A DNA stretch of 64,000 nucleotides from Martelella sp. NC20 (GCF_013459645.1 NZ_CP054861.1:3088001-3152000), one strand, 5' to 3'; positions 35,560 through 45,208 are shown, counted from the stretch's first letter. Translations and numbers: made by a program. Notes: generated by a model from the letters alone, not told the origin.

Positions 35560-36084
35560 TTATCGTCGATGTCGGTAGACGAGGGTTGCCGGGTGAGGGG
35601 CGGGGGCGTCCGGATCGAGCCTGGCGCCGAGCCGTTCGGCAAGCCGGATCGAACGGGTGTTTTCCGGATCGATATAGCTGACGCATTCGGCAATGCCCAG
35701 GGCTTCAAAACCCCAATCGCGCATCGCGGCGGCGGCCTCAAGCACATAGCCCTTGCCCTCGGCACCGTCATAGACGAACCAGCCGAGTTCGAGTTCCGGG
35801 AAAAGCGGTCCCTGGCAGAGCGCAACCTGCCCAAGCGTCGCGCCGGTATCCCGGTCTTCGAACATCAGCGCGCCGTGGCCGAACAGAGACCATTGGGCGA
35901 TATCGTTGCAGAAGAAGGCCCAGGCGGTTTCCGCGCTGTGCGGCCCGCTCATATAGCGGGCGCGCTCGGAGGCGAGGAAGGCGAAATAGGCCGGCCAGTC
36001 GGCGAAGTCGAGCCGGCGTAGCCGCAGCCGTTCCGTTTCGATCACCGGGATCGCAGGCGCGTCATGCGGCATTGGCTGCTTCAT
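35560..36084 (-). CDS. GNAT family N-acetyltransferase (RimJ/RimL type)
   Basis: The 174-residue product starts with PVIETERLRLRRLDFADWPA and has the acetyl-CoA-binding region LGWFVYDGAEGKGYVLEAAA and the ENTRSIRLAERLGARLD end, typical of the Acetyltransf_3 branch. The substrate is unknown. ATG 36084 (MKQPMPHDA) is taken; ATG 36072 is the alternative. Either start overlaps the 3' end of the kinase gene, so the two are coupled. Confidence 0.82.
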   Translation of the reverse strand: MKQPMPHDAPAIPVIETERLRLRRLDFADWPAYFAFLASERARYMSGPHSAETAWAFFCNDIAQWSLFGHGALMFEDRDTGATLGQVALCQGPLFPELELGWFVYDGAEGKGYVLEAAAAMRDWGFEALGIAECVSYIDPENTRSIRLAERLGARLDPDAPAPHPATLVYRHRR

Positions 36085-37756
36085 GTCGGCGACCGCCGTC
36101 TTCGGCCTGCAGCGCTTCGATGATCTCCGCCTCAAGCGCGTCCTCGAAAGCGAGACTTGCGGCAGAGCCTTCTTCCGGCGTCGAAGGCGCGTCGTTGGCG
36201 ACCTTGCGGGCGCGACGTTTCAGCGATGCGGCAAGCCGGTCGCGGGCGCTGCGCGTTTGCGAAACGCTCGCCGGGGTTTCGATCTCGATGCTGTCGGGTC
36301 TAAACGGCATATGGCGCGCCGGAGACAGGGTGACGGTGAGGCCGGTGTCCTCGTGGTGGAGGGTGGCGGCCGGCAGGCCGGTGACCCGGCTTGCGGGAAA
36401 CAGGATCGTCGCAAGCGTGCCTTCGCCGGGAGCCGATTGCAGGATCAACTCGCCCTGATGGGCTTCCGCGAGCTGCTTGACGATCGACAGGCCGAGCCCG
36501 AAGCCTTCGATGCCGCGAGCCTCGGCACCGCGCGAAAAGGCGGTGGTGGCTAGCGCCAGCGCTTCGTCGTCCATGCCGCAACCGAAATCGCGAATGCTGA
36601 GATACTGTCCGCCCTCAGCGGTGTCGCCGGCGAGGATCAGCACATCGGAGCGCTCCGGAGAGAATTTGACGGCGTTCGAGATCAGGTTGATCAGCATCTG
36701 CTTGACCGCCCGGCCATCCGCCATGAGCGGCGACAGCGCGCCCTCGACATCGCATTTGAGCGCGATCGCCTTGTTGGCGGCCTCGCCGCCGATCATCGCC
36801 ATCGAGGCATCGATGATGTCGACGAGATAGACCGGTTGCTCGTTCAGCCGATAGCCCCCGGCTTCCAGCCGCGACAGGTCGAGGACGCTGTCGATCATAT
36901 CGAGCAGATGGCGGCCCGACTGATGAATATCGGCGGCATATTCGCGATAATAGGGGTTCGTCATCGGTCCCATCATCTCGGTTTTCATGATCTCCGAAAA
37001 GCCGATGATCGCGTTGAGCGGCGTTCGCAGGTCGTGCGACATCGCCGCGAGGAACGTGGATTTGGCCTGGTTGGCCTTTTCGGCGGCTTCGGCCGCGGCC
37101 TCGGCTTTCGCAAGGCTCTCGGTCAGCCGGCAGGCAAGCGCGTCCTTTTCGCTTTCCCGGGTTTTCAGCGCCTTGTCGCTGTTGGCGATATGATGGTTGA
37201 AATAGGCGATGAACAGCATCACGATCGCAAGGACGGCGGCCAACCCGACATCGAAAGGCTCGCGGCTGCGATAGGCGACGACCGCGAAGGCCAAGACCGC
37301 CGGCAGGAAAACATGCCAGGCCGAACGCGGCAGCGCGACCGCCCCGAGCGCCATCATCGACAGCGCGACGATCACCATCGAAGCCTTGAAGAACGGGAAG
37401 GCCGCGCCGGTGCAGGCGCCGCATTCCAGCACGGACAGAAGCGCCCAGGCGCCGCCGGCAAGCCAGTAGGCGCCGATGACGCGGGCATTCCATGTGCGCA
37501 ACGATGCGGTATCCTCGCCCTCGCGCGCGGCGCGGCGGACGGTCATGAAGGCGACGGCGTGCAGGATCAGCGCCGCCAGCGCCCAGACCACGAAGATCAG
37601 GTCGCGCCCGAGATAGAGAAAGCCGCCGCCGGCGAGCGCCAGCATGATCGCGACCGCCGGTACGCTCTTTTCGAGGCTTTGAAGGGCGGCGCGGAATTCG
37701 CCGACGCTGTCGGCTTTGTCGCGGGGGGCGTCAATCAGTTCGGCACGGTTCGTCAT
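36062..37756 (-). CDS. Membrane sensor histidine kinase (PleC/DivJ/PdhS-type)
   Basis: The 564-residue product has six membrane helices in residues about 30-200, a short coiled coil, then a HisKA domain (FLAAMSHDLRTPLNAIIGFS with the phosphoryl His) and HATPase domain: N box QMLINLISNAVKFS, G1 DFGCGMDD, G2 GFGLGLSIV. The residues after the H box (GPMTNPYYREYAADI, SGRHLLDMIDSVLDLSRLEAGG) match the PleC/DivJ/PdhS family that talks to DivK-type cell-cycle regulators. ATG 37756 has GAGGATGG upstream. A 100-residue disordered tail follows the kinase core. No response regulator gene is adjacent. Confidence 0.88.
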   Translation of the reverse strand: MTNRAELIDAPRDKADSVGEFRAALQSLEKSVPAVAIMLALAGGGFLYLGRDLIFVVWALAALILHAVAFMTVRRAAREGEDTASLRTWNARVIGAYWLAGGAWALLSVLECGACTGAAFPFFKASMVIVALSMMALGAVALPRSAWHVFLPAVLAFAVVAYRSREPFDVGLAAVLAIVMLFIAYFNHHIANSDKALKTRESEKDALACRLTESLAKAEAAAEAAEKANQAKSTFLAAMSHDLRTPLNAIIGFSEIMKTEMMGPMTNPYYREYAADIHQSGRHLLDMIDSVLDLSRLEAGGYRLNEQPVYLVDIIDASMAMIGGEAANKAIALKCDVEGALSPLMADGRAVKQMLINLISNAVKFSPERSDVLILAGDTAEGGQYLSIRDFGCGMDDEALALATTAFSRGAEARGIEGFGLGLSIVKQLAEAHQGELILQSAPGEGTLATILFPASRVTGLPAATLHHEDTGLTVTLSPARHMPFRPDSIEIETPASVSQTRSARDRLAASLKRRARKVANDAPSTPEEGSAASLAFEDALEAEIIEALQAEDGGRRHEAANAA

Positions 37757-37871
37757 CGCATCCATCCTCGATTGCAAACGAGGATACGAACGAATTGTTA
37801 AGAAATCCGTAAAGGGTTTGTTAGGGCTGTTTTTTAAGAGGGCGGTAACCCATTTATGCGTGGCGTCGGTA

Positions 37872-38528
37872 ATGATGGAGTTTGCACTGACACAACAGAT
37901 CGAGCTCGCAGAACGGATCGCGGCCTGTCGCATCTGCCGCGATTGCCCGAAGGCGGGAGATCCGCTGCCGCATGAACCGCGCCCGGTGGCGATCCTGTCG
38001 CCCACGGCGCGGGTGCTGATCGCCGGTCAGGCGCCGGGGCTCAGGGTGCAGGAGACCGGCATTCCGTTCAATGACCGCTCCGGCGACCGGCTGCGCGACT
38101 GGATGGGGGTCGACCGCGCGGCCTTTTATGATACGGCGCGCTTCGCGATCGTGCCGATGGGCTTCTGTTTTCCGGGCTACGACGCCCGCGGCAGCGACCT
38201 CCCGCCGCGCAGGGAATGCGCGCCGCAATGGCGCGAGCGCGCGATGGCGGCAATGCCGCAGATCGAACTCGTGCTGGCAATCGGCATGTATGCCCAGAAA
38301 TGGCATATGGGTGAGGCGAGCCGCAAAACCCTGACGGAAACCGTGCGCAACTGGCGCGCCAGCTACTTCGCCAACACCAGCCCCCGAATCCTGCCTCTGC
38401 CGCATCCAAGCTGGCGCAACACGGCATGGCTGCGGCGCAATCCGTGGTTCGAGGCGGAGGTGCTGCCCGAGCTGAAGGCCGCCGTCCGGCTTTTCGGGGC
38501 TTGTCACCCTTCTCATCGGGAAAAATAA
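37872..38528 (+). CDS. Uracil-DNA glycosylase family protein
   Basis: The 218-residue product has an N-terminal cysteine cluster (AACRICRDCPKAG), the active-site strand LIAGQAPGLRVQETGIPF, the middle motif FAIVPMGFCFPGYDA and the C-terminal LPLPHPSWRN with the HPS loop that inserts into DNA. These are family 4/5-like UDG features, where the cysteines would hold a 4Fe-4S cluster. Several family members act on other substrates, so uracil removal is not certain. ATG 37872 is divergent from the kinase gene. Confidence 0.83.
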   Translation: MMEFALTQQIELAERIAACRICRDCPKAGDPLPHEPRPVAILSPTARVLIAGQAPGLRVQETGIPFNDRSGDRLRDWMGVDRAAFYDTARFAIVPMGFCFPGYDARGSDLPPRRECAPQWRERAMAAMPQIELVLAIGMYAQKWHMGEASRKTLTETVRNWRASYFANTSPRILPLPHPSWRNTAWLRRNPWFEAEVLPELKAAVRLFGACHPSHREK

Positions 38529-38564
38529 TGCTATAAGAGCAAAAATATTTTATGGAGAGCGGAT

Positions 38565-39050
38565 ATGGATCGCCTTGATAGGAAAATTTTGCGCCTGATA
38601 CAGGAAGACTCCACGCTGGCGGTTGCCGATATCGGCAAGAAGGTTGGGCTTTCGACCACGCCCTGCTGGCGGCGCATCCAGAAGATGGAGGAGGAAGGCA
38701 TCATCACGCGCCGGGTGGCGCTGCTGGACCCGGAAAAGGTCAACGCCAATGTCACCGTGTTCGTCTCGATCCGCACCAACACCCATTCGGTGGAATGGCT
38801 GAAGCGGTTTTCGGAGGTGATCGCCGATTTTCCGGAAGTTCTCGAGTTTTACCGCATGAGCGGCGACGTCGACTATCTGCTGCGCGTGGTGGTGCCCGAT
38901 ATCGCGGCCTATGACGCGTTCTACAAGCGACTGATCGCGAAGATCGAAATCCGCGACGTCTCGTCTTCCTTCGCGATGGAGCAGATCAAGTTCTCCACCG
39001 AACTGCCGCTCGACTACATGAAACTCGATTCCGCCAGAAACGGCGAGTGA
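38565..39050 (+). CDS. Lrp/AsnC family transcriptional regulator
   Basis: The 161-residue protein has the N-terminal helix-turn-helix (MDRLDRKILRLIQEDSTLAV, KKVGLSTTPCWRRIQKMEEE) and the RAM ligand-binding domain (FVSIRTNTHSVEWLKRFSEV, YRMSGDVDYLLRVVVPDI). Such regulators sense amino acids and form octamers. It follows the UDG gene by 36 bases. No amino-acid gene is adjacent, so the target is unknown; the porin gene downstream is one candidate. Confidence 0.92.
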   Translation: MDRLDRKILRLIQEDSTLAVADIGKKVGLSTTPCWRRIQKMEEEGIITRRVALLDPEKVNANVTVFVSIRTNTHSVEWLKRFSEVIADFPEVLEFYRMSGDVDYLLRVVVPDIAAYDAFYKRLIAKIEIRDVSSSFAMEQIKFSTELPLDYMKLDSARNGE

Positions 39051-39160
39051 CGCGACCATCGGGAACCTGCATATATTAAGGTAATATAAACCATGAGCTG
39101 ACGCTTTCTTAACGCTTCATGCGCTAATGCTTCTATAAGTAATCACGTACGGAGCCTTCC

Positions 39161-39850
39161 ATGAGGAAACTGTCAGCGTCACTTCTCGCCCTTTATGGTG
39201 CATCATGCCTTCCGGCGGTTGCCGCCGACCTGGCGCTGCGCCCGCCAATTCAGCCCGTGGCTTACCAGGAAGTCTATATCGAGGAAGAGCCTCAATGGGA
39301 CGGACCCTATGCCGGTCTCAGCGGTGGCTATAGCTGGACCGGCGGGCGCGGCACGATCAGCGGCGGAGGGACCCAAGGTCTGAACTATAACGGCGCGATT
39401 GCCAGTCTGTTTGCGGGATACAACAAGCAACTCGGCAGCAATGTCGTTGTGGGCGTCGAGGGCGACGCCGATTACAGCTGGGGCAAGCGGGAAATACCCA
39501 CCGGGCTCGGCTTCAACGGTGAGATTGGCTCCAACTGGAGCGGCACCCTGCGCGGCCGCGTCGGTTACGCATTCGGCGATGCCCTGGTCTACGTCACCGG
39601 CGGCGCTGCCGTCGCCAATGCCTATATTCGTGCGATGGATATCAGCATCAGCGATACGGTCTATGGTTATACGGTCGGCGCCGGTCTCGACTACGCGTTC
39701 ACCGACAATGTCTTCGGGCGGCTGGAATATCGTTATACCGGCTACCCGGATCAGGAGGTCGTCAAGGACCTCGCGTCTCTTGCCGGCGGCACGGCCAAAT
39801 TCAAGATGCACAGTCATGCGGTGACCGCGGGCGTCGGCGTGAAATTCTGA
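39161..39850 (+). CDS. Outer membrane beta-barrel protein (Omp25/31 type)
   Basis: The 229-residue product has a signal peptide (MRKLSASLLALYGASCLPAVAA), then an 8-stranded OmpA-like barrel: DGPYAGLSGGYSWTGGRGTI, SLFAGYNKQLGSNVVVGVEG, TLRGRVGYAFGDALVYVTGG, DNVFGRLEYRYTGY and a final KMHSHAVTAGVGVKF with C-terminal Phe for BAM insertion. This is the family of abundant alphaproteobacterial Omp25/31 and RopB-like proteins. It ends in a strong terminator. Confidence 0.9.
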   Translation: MRKLSASLLALYGASCLPAVAADLALRPPIQPVAYQEVYIEEEPQWDGPYAGLSGGYSWTGGRGTISGGGTQGLNYNGAIASLFAGYNKQLGSNVVVGVEGDADYSWGKREIPTGLGFNGEIGSNWSGTLRGRVGYAFGDALVYVTGGAAVANAYIRAMDISISDTVYGYTVGAGLDYAFTDNVFGRLEYRYTGYPDQEVVKDLASLAGGTAKFKMHSHAVTAGVGVKF

Positions 39851-39877
39851 TCCCGTTCGATCACCGGAAATGACAGG

Positions 39878-39915
39878 ATCGGCCTTGCGACTTTACGCAG
39901 GGCCGATTTTTCTTT
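39878..39915 (+). terminator. Rho-independent terminator of the porin gene
   Basis: ATCGGCCTTGCG (39878-39889) pairs with CGCAGGGCCGAT (39896-39907) with one G-U pair, loop ACTTTA, followed by TTTTCTTT. It isolates the porin gene from thrS. Confidence 0.92.
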
Positions 39916-40001
39916 ATTGACCTGCCTCGTTTAAGACGCCGTGCAGAACGGCAGTTTGTCCACCCGCATTCGTTGGCGGGACTGGTTTTCAGGAGCATGA
40001 C

Positions 40002-41972
40002 ATGTCCGAGCAGATTTCCCTCATATTTCCCGATGGCTCCAAGCGCGATTATGCCGCCGGCACGACCGGCCGCGATGTCGCCGAGTCGATTTCGAAGTCG
40101 CTGGCCAAGAAGGCCGTCGCGATCGCGCTCGACGGCGAATTGCGCGACCTCGCCGACCCGGTGGCTGATGGCCGCATCGAGATCGTCACCCGCACCGATG
40201 ACCGCGCGCTGGAGTTGATCCGCCACGACGCCGCCCATGTGATGGCGGAAGCCGTGCAGGAACTCTGGCCCGGAACGCAGGTGACCATCGGTCCGGTGAT
40301 CGAGAACGGCTTCTATTACGACTTCGCCCGCGAGGTTCCGTTCACCCCGGAAGACCTGCCGAAGATCGAAAAGAAGATGAAGGAGATCATCGCCCGCAAC
40401 GCGCCGTTCACCAAGGAAATCTGGTCGCGCGAGAAGGCGAAGAAGGTGTTCGCCGAAAAGGGCGAGGCCTACAAGGTCGAGCTCGTCGACGCGATCCCCG
40501 AAGGGCAGGATCTGAAAATCTATCATCAGGGCGACTGGTTCGATCTCTGCCGTGGTCCGCACATGACCTCCACCGGCCATATCGGCAGCGCCTTCAAGCT
40601 GATGAAGGTTGCCGGCGCCTATTGGCGCGGCGACAGCAACAATCCGATGCTGACCCGCATCTACGGCACGGCCTGGGCCGACCAGAAGGACCTCGACGCC
40701 TACCTGACTTTCCTTGAGGAGGCCGAGAAGCGCGACCATCGCCGCCTCGGCCGCGAGATGGACCTGTTCCATTTCCAGGAGGAGGGGCCGGGCGTGGTGT
40801 TCTGGCATTCCAAGGGCTGGCGGATGTTCCAGTCGCTGACCGCCTATATGCGCCGCCGGCTCGAGGGCGAGTATGAAGAGGTCAACGCCCCGCAGGTGCT
40901 CGACACCTCGCTGTGGAAGACCTCCGGACACTGGGAGTGGTATCGCGAGAACATGTTCGCGGTCGCCTGCGCCGATGAGGAGGCAGAGGACAAGCGCGTC
41001 TTCGCGCTGAAGCCGATGAACTGCCCCGGCCATGTCCAGCTGTTCAAGCACGGCCTGAAGTCCTATCGCGAACTGCCGATCCGCTATGCCGAATTCGGCG
41101 TCGTCCATCGCTACGAGCCTTCCGGCGCGATGCACGGGCTGATGCGCGTGCGCGGCTTTACGCAGGATGATGCCCATGTGTTCTGCACCGAGGAACAACT
41201 CGCGGAAGAGTGCCTGAAGATCAACGACCTGATCCTTTCGGTCTATGAGGATTTCGGCTTCGATGAAATCGTCGTGAAGCTCTCCACGCGACCGGAAAAA
41301 CGCGTCGGTTCGGACGAGAACTGGGATCACGCCGAGGAAATCATGACCTCGGTGCTGAAGACCATCGAGGACCAGTCCGGCGGCCGCATCAAAACCGGCA
41401 TCCTGCCGGGCGAGGGCGCGTTCTACGGGCCGAAATTCGAATATACGCTGAAGGACGCGATCGGCCGCGAATGGCAGTGCGGCACGACCCAGGTCGACTT
41501 CAACCTGCCGGAACGCTTCGGCGCCTTCTATATCGACTCGACCTCGGAGAAGAAGCAGCCTGTGATGATCCACCGCGCCATCTGCGGGTCGCTGGAGCGT
41601 TTCCTCGGCATCCTGATCGAGAACCATGCTGGCCACATGCCATTGTGGTTCGCGCCGCTGCAGGTGGTGGTGGCCACGATTACCTCGGAGGCCGACGGTT
41701 ACGGCGAAAAGGTTGCTAAACGCCTGCGCGATGCGGGTCTTTCGGTCGGCACCGACTTCCGCAACGAGAAGATCAACTACAAGGTCCGCGAGCACTCGGT
41801 CGCCAAGGTGCCGGTCATTCTCGTCTGCGGCATGCGCGAAGCGGAAGAGGAGACGGTCAACATCCGCCGCCTCGGCTCGCGCGACCAGCAGGCGATGTCG
41901 CTCGATGATGCGCTGGCATTGCTGATCGGCGAGGCAACCCCGCCCGATCTCGAGCGCAAGCGGGCGTCATGA
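40002..41972 (+). CDS. thrS: Threonyl-tRNA synthetase
   Basis: The 656-residue enzyme has the N-terminal TGS domain ([16 protein letters not shown]), the editing domain, the class II catalytic core with motif 2 ([20 protein letters not shown]), the zinc cysteine in [14 protein letters not shown], motif 3 ([20 protein letters not shown]) and the anticodon-binding domain ([20 protein letters not shown]). It charges tRNA-Thr in the cytoplasm. The terminator hairpin after it is duplicated around a repeat element. Confidence 0.98.
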   Translation: MSEQISLIFPDGSKRDYAAGTTGRDVAESISKSLAKKAVAIALDGELRDLADPVADGRIEIVTRTDDRALELIRHDAAHVMAEAVQELWPGTQVTIGPVIENGFYYDFAREVPFTPEDLPKIEKKMKEIIARNAPFTKEIWSREKAKKVFAEKGEAYKVELVDAIPEGQDLKIYHQGDWFDLCRGPHMTSTGHIGSAFKLMKVAGAYWRGDSNNPMLTRIYGTAWADQKDLDAYLTFLEEAEKRDHRRLGREMDLFHFQEEGPGVVFWHSKGWRMFQSLTAYMRRRLEGEYEEVNAPQVLDTSLWKTSGHWEWYRENMFAVACADEEAEDKRVFALKPMNCPGHVQLFKHGLKSYRELPIRYAEFGVVHRYEPSGAMHGLMRVRGFTQDDAHVFCTEEQLAEECLKINDLILSVYEDFGFDEIVVKLSTRPEKRVGSDENWDHAEEIMTSVLKTIEDQSGGRIKTGILPGEGAFYGPKFEYTLKDAIGREWQCGTTQVDFNLPERFGAFYIDSTSEKKQPVMIHRAICGSLERFLGILIENHAGHMPLWFAPLQVVVATITSEADGYGEKVAKRLRDAGLSVGTDFRNEKINYKVREHSVAKVPVILVCGMREAEEETVNIRRLGSRDQQAMSLDDALALLIGEATPPDLERKRAS

Positions 41973-41975
41973 CCG

Positions 41976-41998
41976 GGGCGGGGCTTTTCGCCCCGCCT
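41976..41998 (+). terminator. thrS terminator hairpin, first copy (no T tract)
   Basis: GGCGGGGC, loop TTTTC, GCCCCGCC lies directly after the thrS stop. The T tract normally following is replaced by the end of the repeat element (CGCCTCAG). Confidence 0.7.
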
Positions 41999-42200
41999 CA
42001 GACTGCCGACAAACCGCGTAAGCGGTCACGGAGCCGCATCCCTCTCCGCCGTCACCCCGGACTTGATCCGGGGTCCAGCAAGCCCAAGTCCTTGCGCGCA
42101 AAGACCTTTGTCTGAAATTCACCACGAGCGGCCCTGGATGCCGGGTCAAGCCCGGCATGACGGACGAACTTGGCAAGGACTTTGTCAATAAACTGGGGCG
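41994..42200 (+). repeat. 207-bp TIR element, copy C (downstream of thrS)
   Basis: It aligns with the 208-bp copy at 20682 along its whole length. Ends are CGCCTCAGACTGCCGACAAA and the complement of TTTGTCAATAAACTGGGGCG. The first internal palindrome reads ACCCCGG...CCGGGGT where copy B has ATTCCGG...CCGGAAT, so both arms changed together. The central GTCCTTGCGCGCAAAGAC and the third palindrome CCGGGTCAAGCCCGG are also kept. It carries no open frame of note. Confidence 0.82.
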
Positions 42201-42224
42201 GGGCTTTTGGCCCCGCCTTTTTCA
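42196..42224 (+). terminator. thrS terminator hairpin, second copy (with T tract)
   Basis: GGGCGGGGC, loop TTTTG, GCCCCGCC and then TTTTT repeats the first thrS hairpin almost base for base (one loop change), 220 bases further on. This copy has the T tract and overlaps the stop of the convergent glycosyltransferase gene. Confidence 0.75.
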
Positions 42225-43016
42225 TGGCTTGAATTCGATCTTCCTGACGCGCGCGCCGCTGGCGAGATTGCGCAGCTTGCGGGAAGCATAGGCCAGTCTG
42301 TCCCGCACCCTGTTCGCCAATTGTTCGCCAAGCGTTGCGCCGTAGGACTTGTGGTCGGCCCGTCCGGAAATACTGCTCTCGATTGCGCGTTCGCCGGTGG
42401 TTTGAATATGCGCCTGGATGCAGAGCGCGGGGGAGAGCTGGAACAGCGACAGCGTTTCGGCAACGCCGCCGCGGGCGTCGAACAGCATGGTATCCACCGC
42501 CATTTTCAGCCGTTCGCTTTCGGCCACCATGCGGGCGGCGCCCCGGCGTGAAATGACATAGCCGGCGGTGCCGATATGGCACCCGGCAAGGCGTCGGACC
42601 TCGCGATCGCGAATGGACGTTTCCACGCCCGGTGCAATCTCCACCGGCTTCAGGCTGGTTTCGAGTTTGAGGATGTCGGCATCGTCCGGCATCCAGTCGG
42701 CGATCCCGGCAAGGATATCTGCTGCATCAAGGCTGACGTCGATATCGTCCTCGAAAATGGCGGCGCATTCTTCGTCGCTTTCGAGCAGCATCCGCCAGGC
42801 CTTGATATGACTCAGATAGCAGGCGATCTCGCCGGCTTGCAGCCGGACGCTGACCGCGGTCGGATACGCGCTGACTTTCTCGATATCGGCTTGGGAAAGC
42901 GACCTGCCGTCAACAGCCTGAACGCGGGTGAAGGGGACGGCTCGCGCTGCAAGCAGAGCTTCGATACGCTCCAGCCTTGCGGTATCCCGGTCCAGATTGA
43001 TGACGAATGTGAGCAC
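42222..43016 (-). CDS. Glycosyltransferase family 25 protein
   Basis: The 264-residue product starts at GTG 43016 (VLTFVINLDRDTARLERIEA), chosen because GT25 proteins begin with this strand and AAGGG precedes it; a TTG at 43070 is the alternative. Family features are FVINLDRD, GEIACYLSHIKAWRMLLES, the nucleotide-binding IFEDDIDVS and a C-terminal basic region. GT25 enzymes add galactose or other sugars to lipooligosaccharide or surface glycans in the cytoplasm. It is the downstream member of a tandem pair with the 43135 gene. Confidence 0.87.
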   Translation of the reverse strand: MLTFVINLDRDTARLERIEALLAARAVPFTRVQAVDGRSLSQADIEKVSAYPTAVSVRLQAGEIACYLSHIKAWRMLLESDEECAAIFEDDIDVSLDAADILAGIADWMPDDADILKLETSLKPVEIAPGVETSIRDREVRRLAGCHIGTAGYVISRRGAARMVAESERLKMAVDTMLFDARGGVAETLSLFQLSPALCIQAHIQTTGERAIESSISGRADHKSYGATLGEQLANRVRDRLAYASRKLRNLASGARVRKIEFKP

Positions 43017-43134
43017 GGGCGCCCTTTCGCGCTGGCGAGGGAATATCGCCTTTGCAGCAATTCGGGGCAATGTGGCTTGCCCTTTTGAATTGCATGAAAC
43101 ATTGGAACAGAGCGACTCGCGGAATGCTCCGAAA

Positions 43135-43989
43135 TTATATCGCGGTTTTATAGCGCGGGGTCGGTCGCTTGCAAGACGAAGCAGCGCGTTGGCGGAAGTC
43201 TATAACACGCTTGCGGTAGCCGCCGGCCTTGTATCTCAGACACAACCGCAGTCGGCGCAGGCCATCGCTCACCACATAGAGAGCGTATTCGGCGGCATTT
43301 GTTCCATGGGATTTCCTGCTTCTGGGAACCGGGTTGTTCGAGCAAAATCCCAAACGGGGCAGGCCGCAGCGATAGGCGATGTCGTCCTGGATGCAGATTG
43401 CGGGATCGATCTGGTAGTTGATCATCTTGTGCTTCAGCAGGGGGCGGGGATCGAACATGGCCGCGTCGACGCCCATCGCCAGTTTATCGCTGTTTTCCAG
43501 AAGCTTGTGAGCGCCTTTTCTGCTCAGAATATAGGCGGCCGCTCCCAGGTGCCGGGCTTGCAGGCGAAAAAGCCCGCGCCCGAAAACCGTGTCCGCGGGG
43601 TGGCTTTCGAGACGAACGGGCTGGAGGCAGGTTTCCAGCTTGACGATATCGCCGTCCTCGGGGAACCAGCTTTCCGCCTGTTCCAGAAAGACGCCGATGT
43701 CCTCGGCCAGATGGACATCGTCCTCGAAGATCGCGACGAGCGGCGCTTCGGTTTCCAGAAATGCCTGCCAGCATTTGACGTGGCTGAGATAACAACCGTA
43801 CTGGGTGGGGGTGAGAGCGTGGCTGCCGGCCTTGGGATAGCTCCCGCGACTGACGATCTCATCGCCGCAAACCGTGCGGCCGTCGACGGCCTCGATCCAT
43901 TCGACGTTCAGGCCAGCCGCACCGAACGCGTCGGCGAGGTGTTTACGCCTGTCGGCATGCTGTCGAAGATTGATTGCGTATATCAGCAC
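43135..43989 (-). CDS. Glycosyltransferase family 25 protein
   Basis: The 284-residue product starts at ATG 43989 (MLIYAINLRQHADRRKHLAD) and has GCYLSHVKCWQAFLETEA, VAIFEDDVHLAEDIGVFLEQ with the DxD-like acidic motif, and AAAYILSRKGAHKLLENSDK. It shares order and length with the gene at 42222, so the two arose by duplication and have diverged. It probably decorates lipopolysaccharide; the acceptor is unknown. No rest of an LPS cluster surrounds it. Confidence 0.87.
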   Translation of the reverse strand: MLIYAINLRQHADRRKHLADAFGAAGLNVEWIEAVDGRTVCGDEIVSRGSYPKAGSHALTPTQYGCYLSHVKCWQAFLETEAPLVAIFEDDVHLAEDIGVFLEQAESWFPEDGDIVKLETCLQPVRLESHPADTVFGRGLFRLQARHLGAAAYILSRKGAHKLLENSDKLAMGVDAAMFDPRPLLKHKMINYQIDPAICIQDDIAYRCGLPRLGFCSNNPVPRSRKSHGTNAAEYALYVVSDGLRRLRLCLRYKAGGYRKRVIDFRQRAASSCKRPTPRYKTAI

Positions 43990-44129
43990 ATCTCGGCCCC
44001 CCGCGATTGGCGACTACAGTATCCCAAGAGTTGTGGCGGCAACAGGGGGATAGTGAGGAAATCCCGGTCAAACAGGCGTCGGTCAATCGGGGGGCGGGCT
44101 GATCCGTTCTTGCCTGCGTTCCATCTGTC

Positions 44130-44248
44130 TGCTCTGCCGCTTCCTCGCGGGCGCAAGTTGATTTCGCCTGACCGCGAAGCGCTCTGGATTCTTTATCTTG
44201 ACGCGTCGGGTTAACGAAAAACCGGATTCCACTTTTTCGCCCGACGCT
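44130..44248 (-). repeat. Rhizobiales intergenic palindromic repeat
   Basis: The stretch around CCGCGAAGCGCTCTGGATTC, TTGACGCG and AACCGGATTCCACTTTTTCG matches a repeat type seen in many Rhizobiales genomes and resembles the one at 48066. It abuts the stop of the 44249 gene and fills the gap between the GT25 gene and that gene. Confidence 0.55.
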
Positions 44249-45208
44249 TCAGTCGAACCCATCGGTATCGGTATTCGCCTTGTTTCTGGACAGCAGCAGT
44301 TCGACATCCTCGGCGCCGCTGGAGGAGACGGTGAAGGTCTTCTCGTAGAGGCTGTCCTGGTTGCGGGCAACGGCCGTGTAGCTGCCTTCGGCAAGGATCA
44401 TCGTCGGCATAGCGTTGCTGCTTTCGGTCAGCACATCGCCGGAGGCGCCCAGTATGGTCCAGGCCGTGTCGGCGAGCGCTTCGCCGCCGGTTTCGCCTGC
44501 AAGCTTCAGGGTAACCTCAGCGGCGTTGACCTTCAGCTTGGCGTCGGTGATCTCACCGGCCTTCACCTTCAGTCTGGCATGGGTTTCGGCGTTGAGCGTT
44601 CCATAGGAGGATACCACGTCGTAAGTTCCGGCGCGCAGGCGCAGAATGCTGCCGGGTGCGATATGCTCGGCCACCAGTTCGCGGCGGTCGCCATTGTCTT
44701 CATAGACCGAGAAGCTGAGCTCTCCGGCCCGGGCGGGCTTGCCATCGCCAAGCCGGGCATTGAGCATCAGTCCGCCGGCATTCAGGACGAACGAAATCTG
44801 CTCAGGCCTTCCGGCCTCGTGGGCAATGCGCACCTTGCGTGTTGCCGATGCCCGGCCGAACGCGCAGCTGATGAAGTAATCGCCGGGGGAAAGCTCGATG
44901 GTCTTGGTGCCGCCCTCGGCCGACGCGACCAGTCGCAGCCGGCCGCTGGTGTCGGGAATGGTGGTGAAAACGCGCCAGAACAGGCCGTCGCGCATCACGT
45001 TGCCGCCCTCGGCCAGCCGCGCCTCCAGCTTCACCGGTCGCTTCTCGCCGGGCTGTTGCGTACCCCGCATCAGGGAAAATGGATCGTCGGAGTGGACCGA
45101 TGGCGCGCTCTGGGCCAGCGTTGCCGATGGCGCGGTCAGCATCGACCCGGCCAGGACTGCGGCGAGGAGCCGAAGGGGCTGATGTCTGGGCGTTCTGTGC
45201 GGAAACAT
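44249..45208 (-). CDS. Secreted protein of unknown function with repeated Ig-like domains
   Basis: The 319-residue product has a signal peptide (MFPHRTPRHQPLRLLAAVLA to ATLAQ). The rest is beta-rich with three or four similar modules, each about 70-80 residues, containing phrases such as LRLVASAEGGTKTIELSPGD, EHIAPGSILRLRAGTYDVVS and MPTMILAEGSYTAVARNQDS, suggestive of tandem carboxypeptidase-regulatory or Ig-like folds. I recognise no named family. It is divergent from the nitroreductase gene. A periplasmic or surface role is likely. Confidence 0.7.
   Translation of the reverse strand: MFPHRTPRHQPLRLLAAVLAGSMLTAPSATLAQSAPSVHSDDPFSLMRGTQQPGEKRPVKLEARLAEGGNVMRDGLFWRVFTTIPDTSGRLRLVASAEGGTKTIELSPGDYFISCAFGRASATRKVRIAHEAGRPEQISFVLNAGGLMLNARLGDGKPARAGELSFSVYEDNGDRRELVAEHIAPGSILRLRAGTYDVVSSYGTLNAETHARLKVKAGEITDAKLKVNAAEVTLKLAGETGGEALADTAWTILGASGDVLTESSNAMPTMILAEGSYTAVARNQDSLYEKTFTVSSSGAEDVELLLSRNKANTDTDGFD

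Noticed and set aside
42928..44214. A 428-codon plus-strand frame over the GT25 genes
   Set aside because: Both GT25 genes on the minus strand have family motifs; the plus-strand frame is an antisense shadow.
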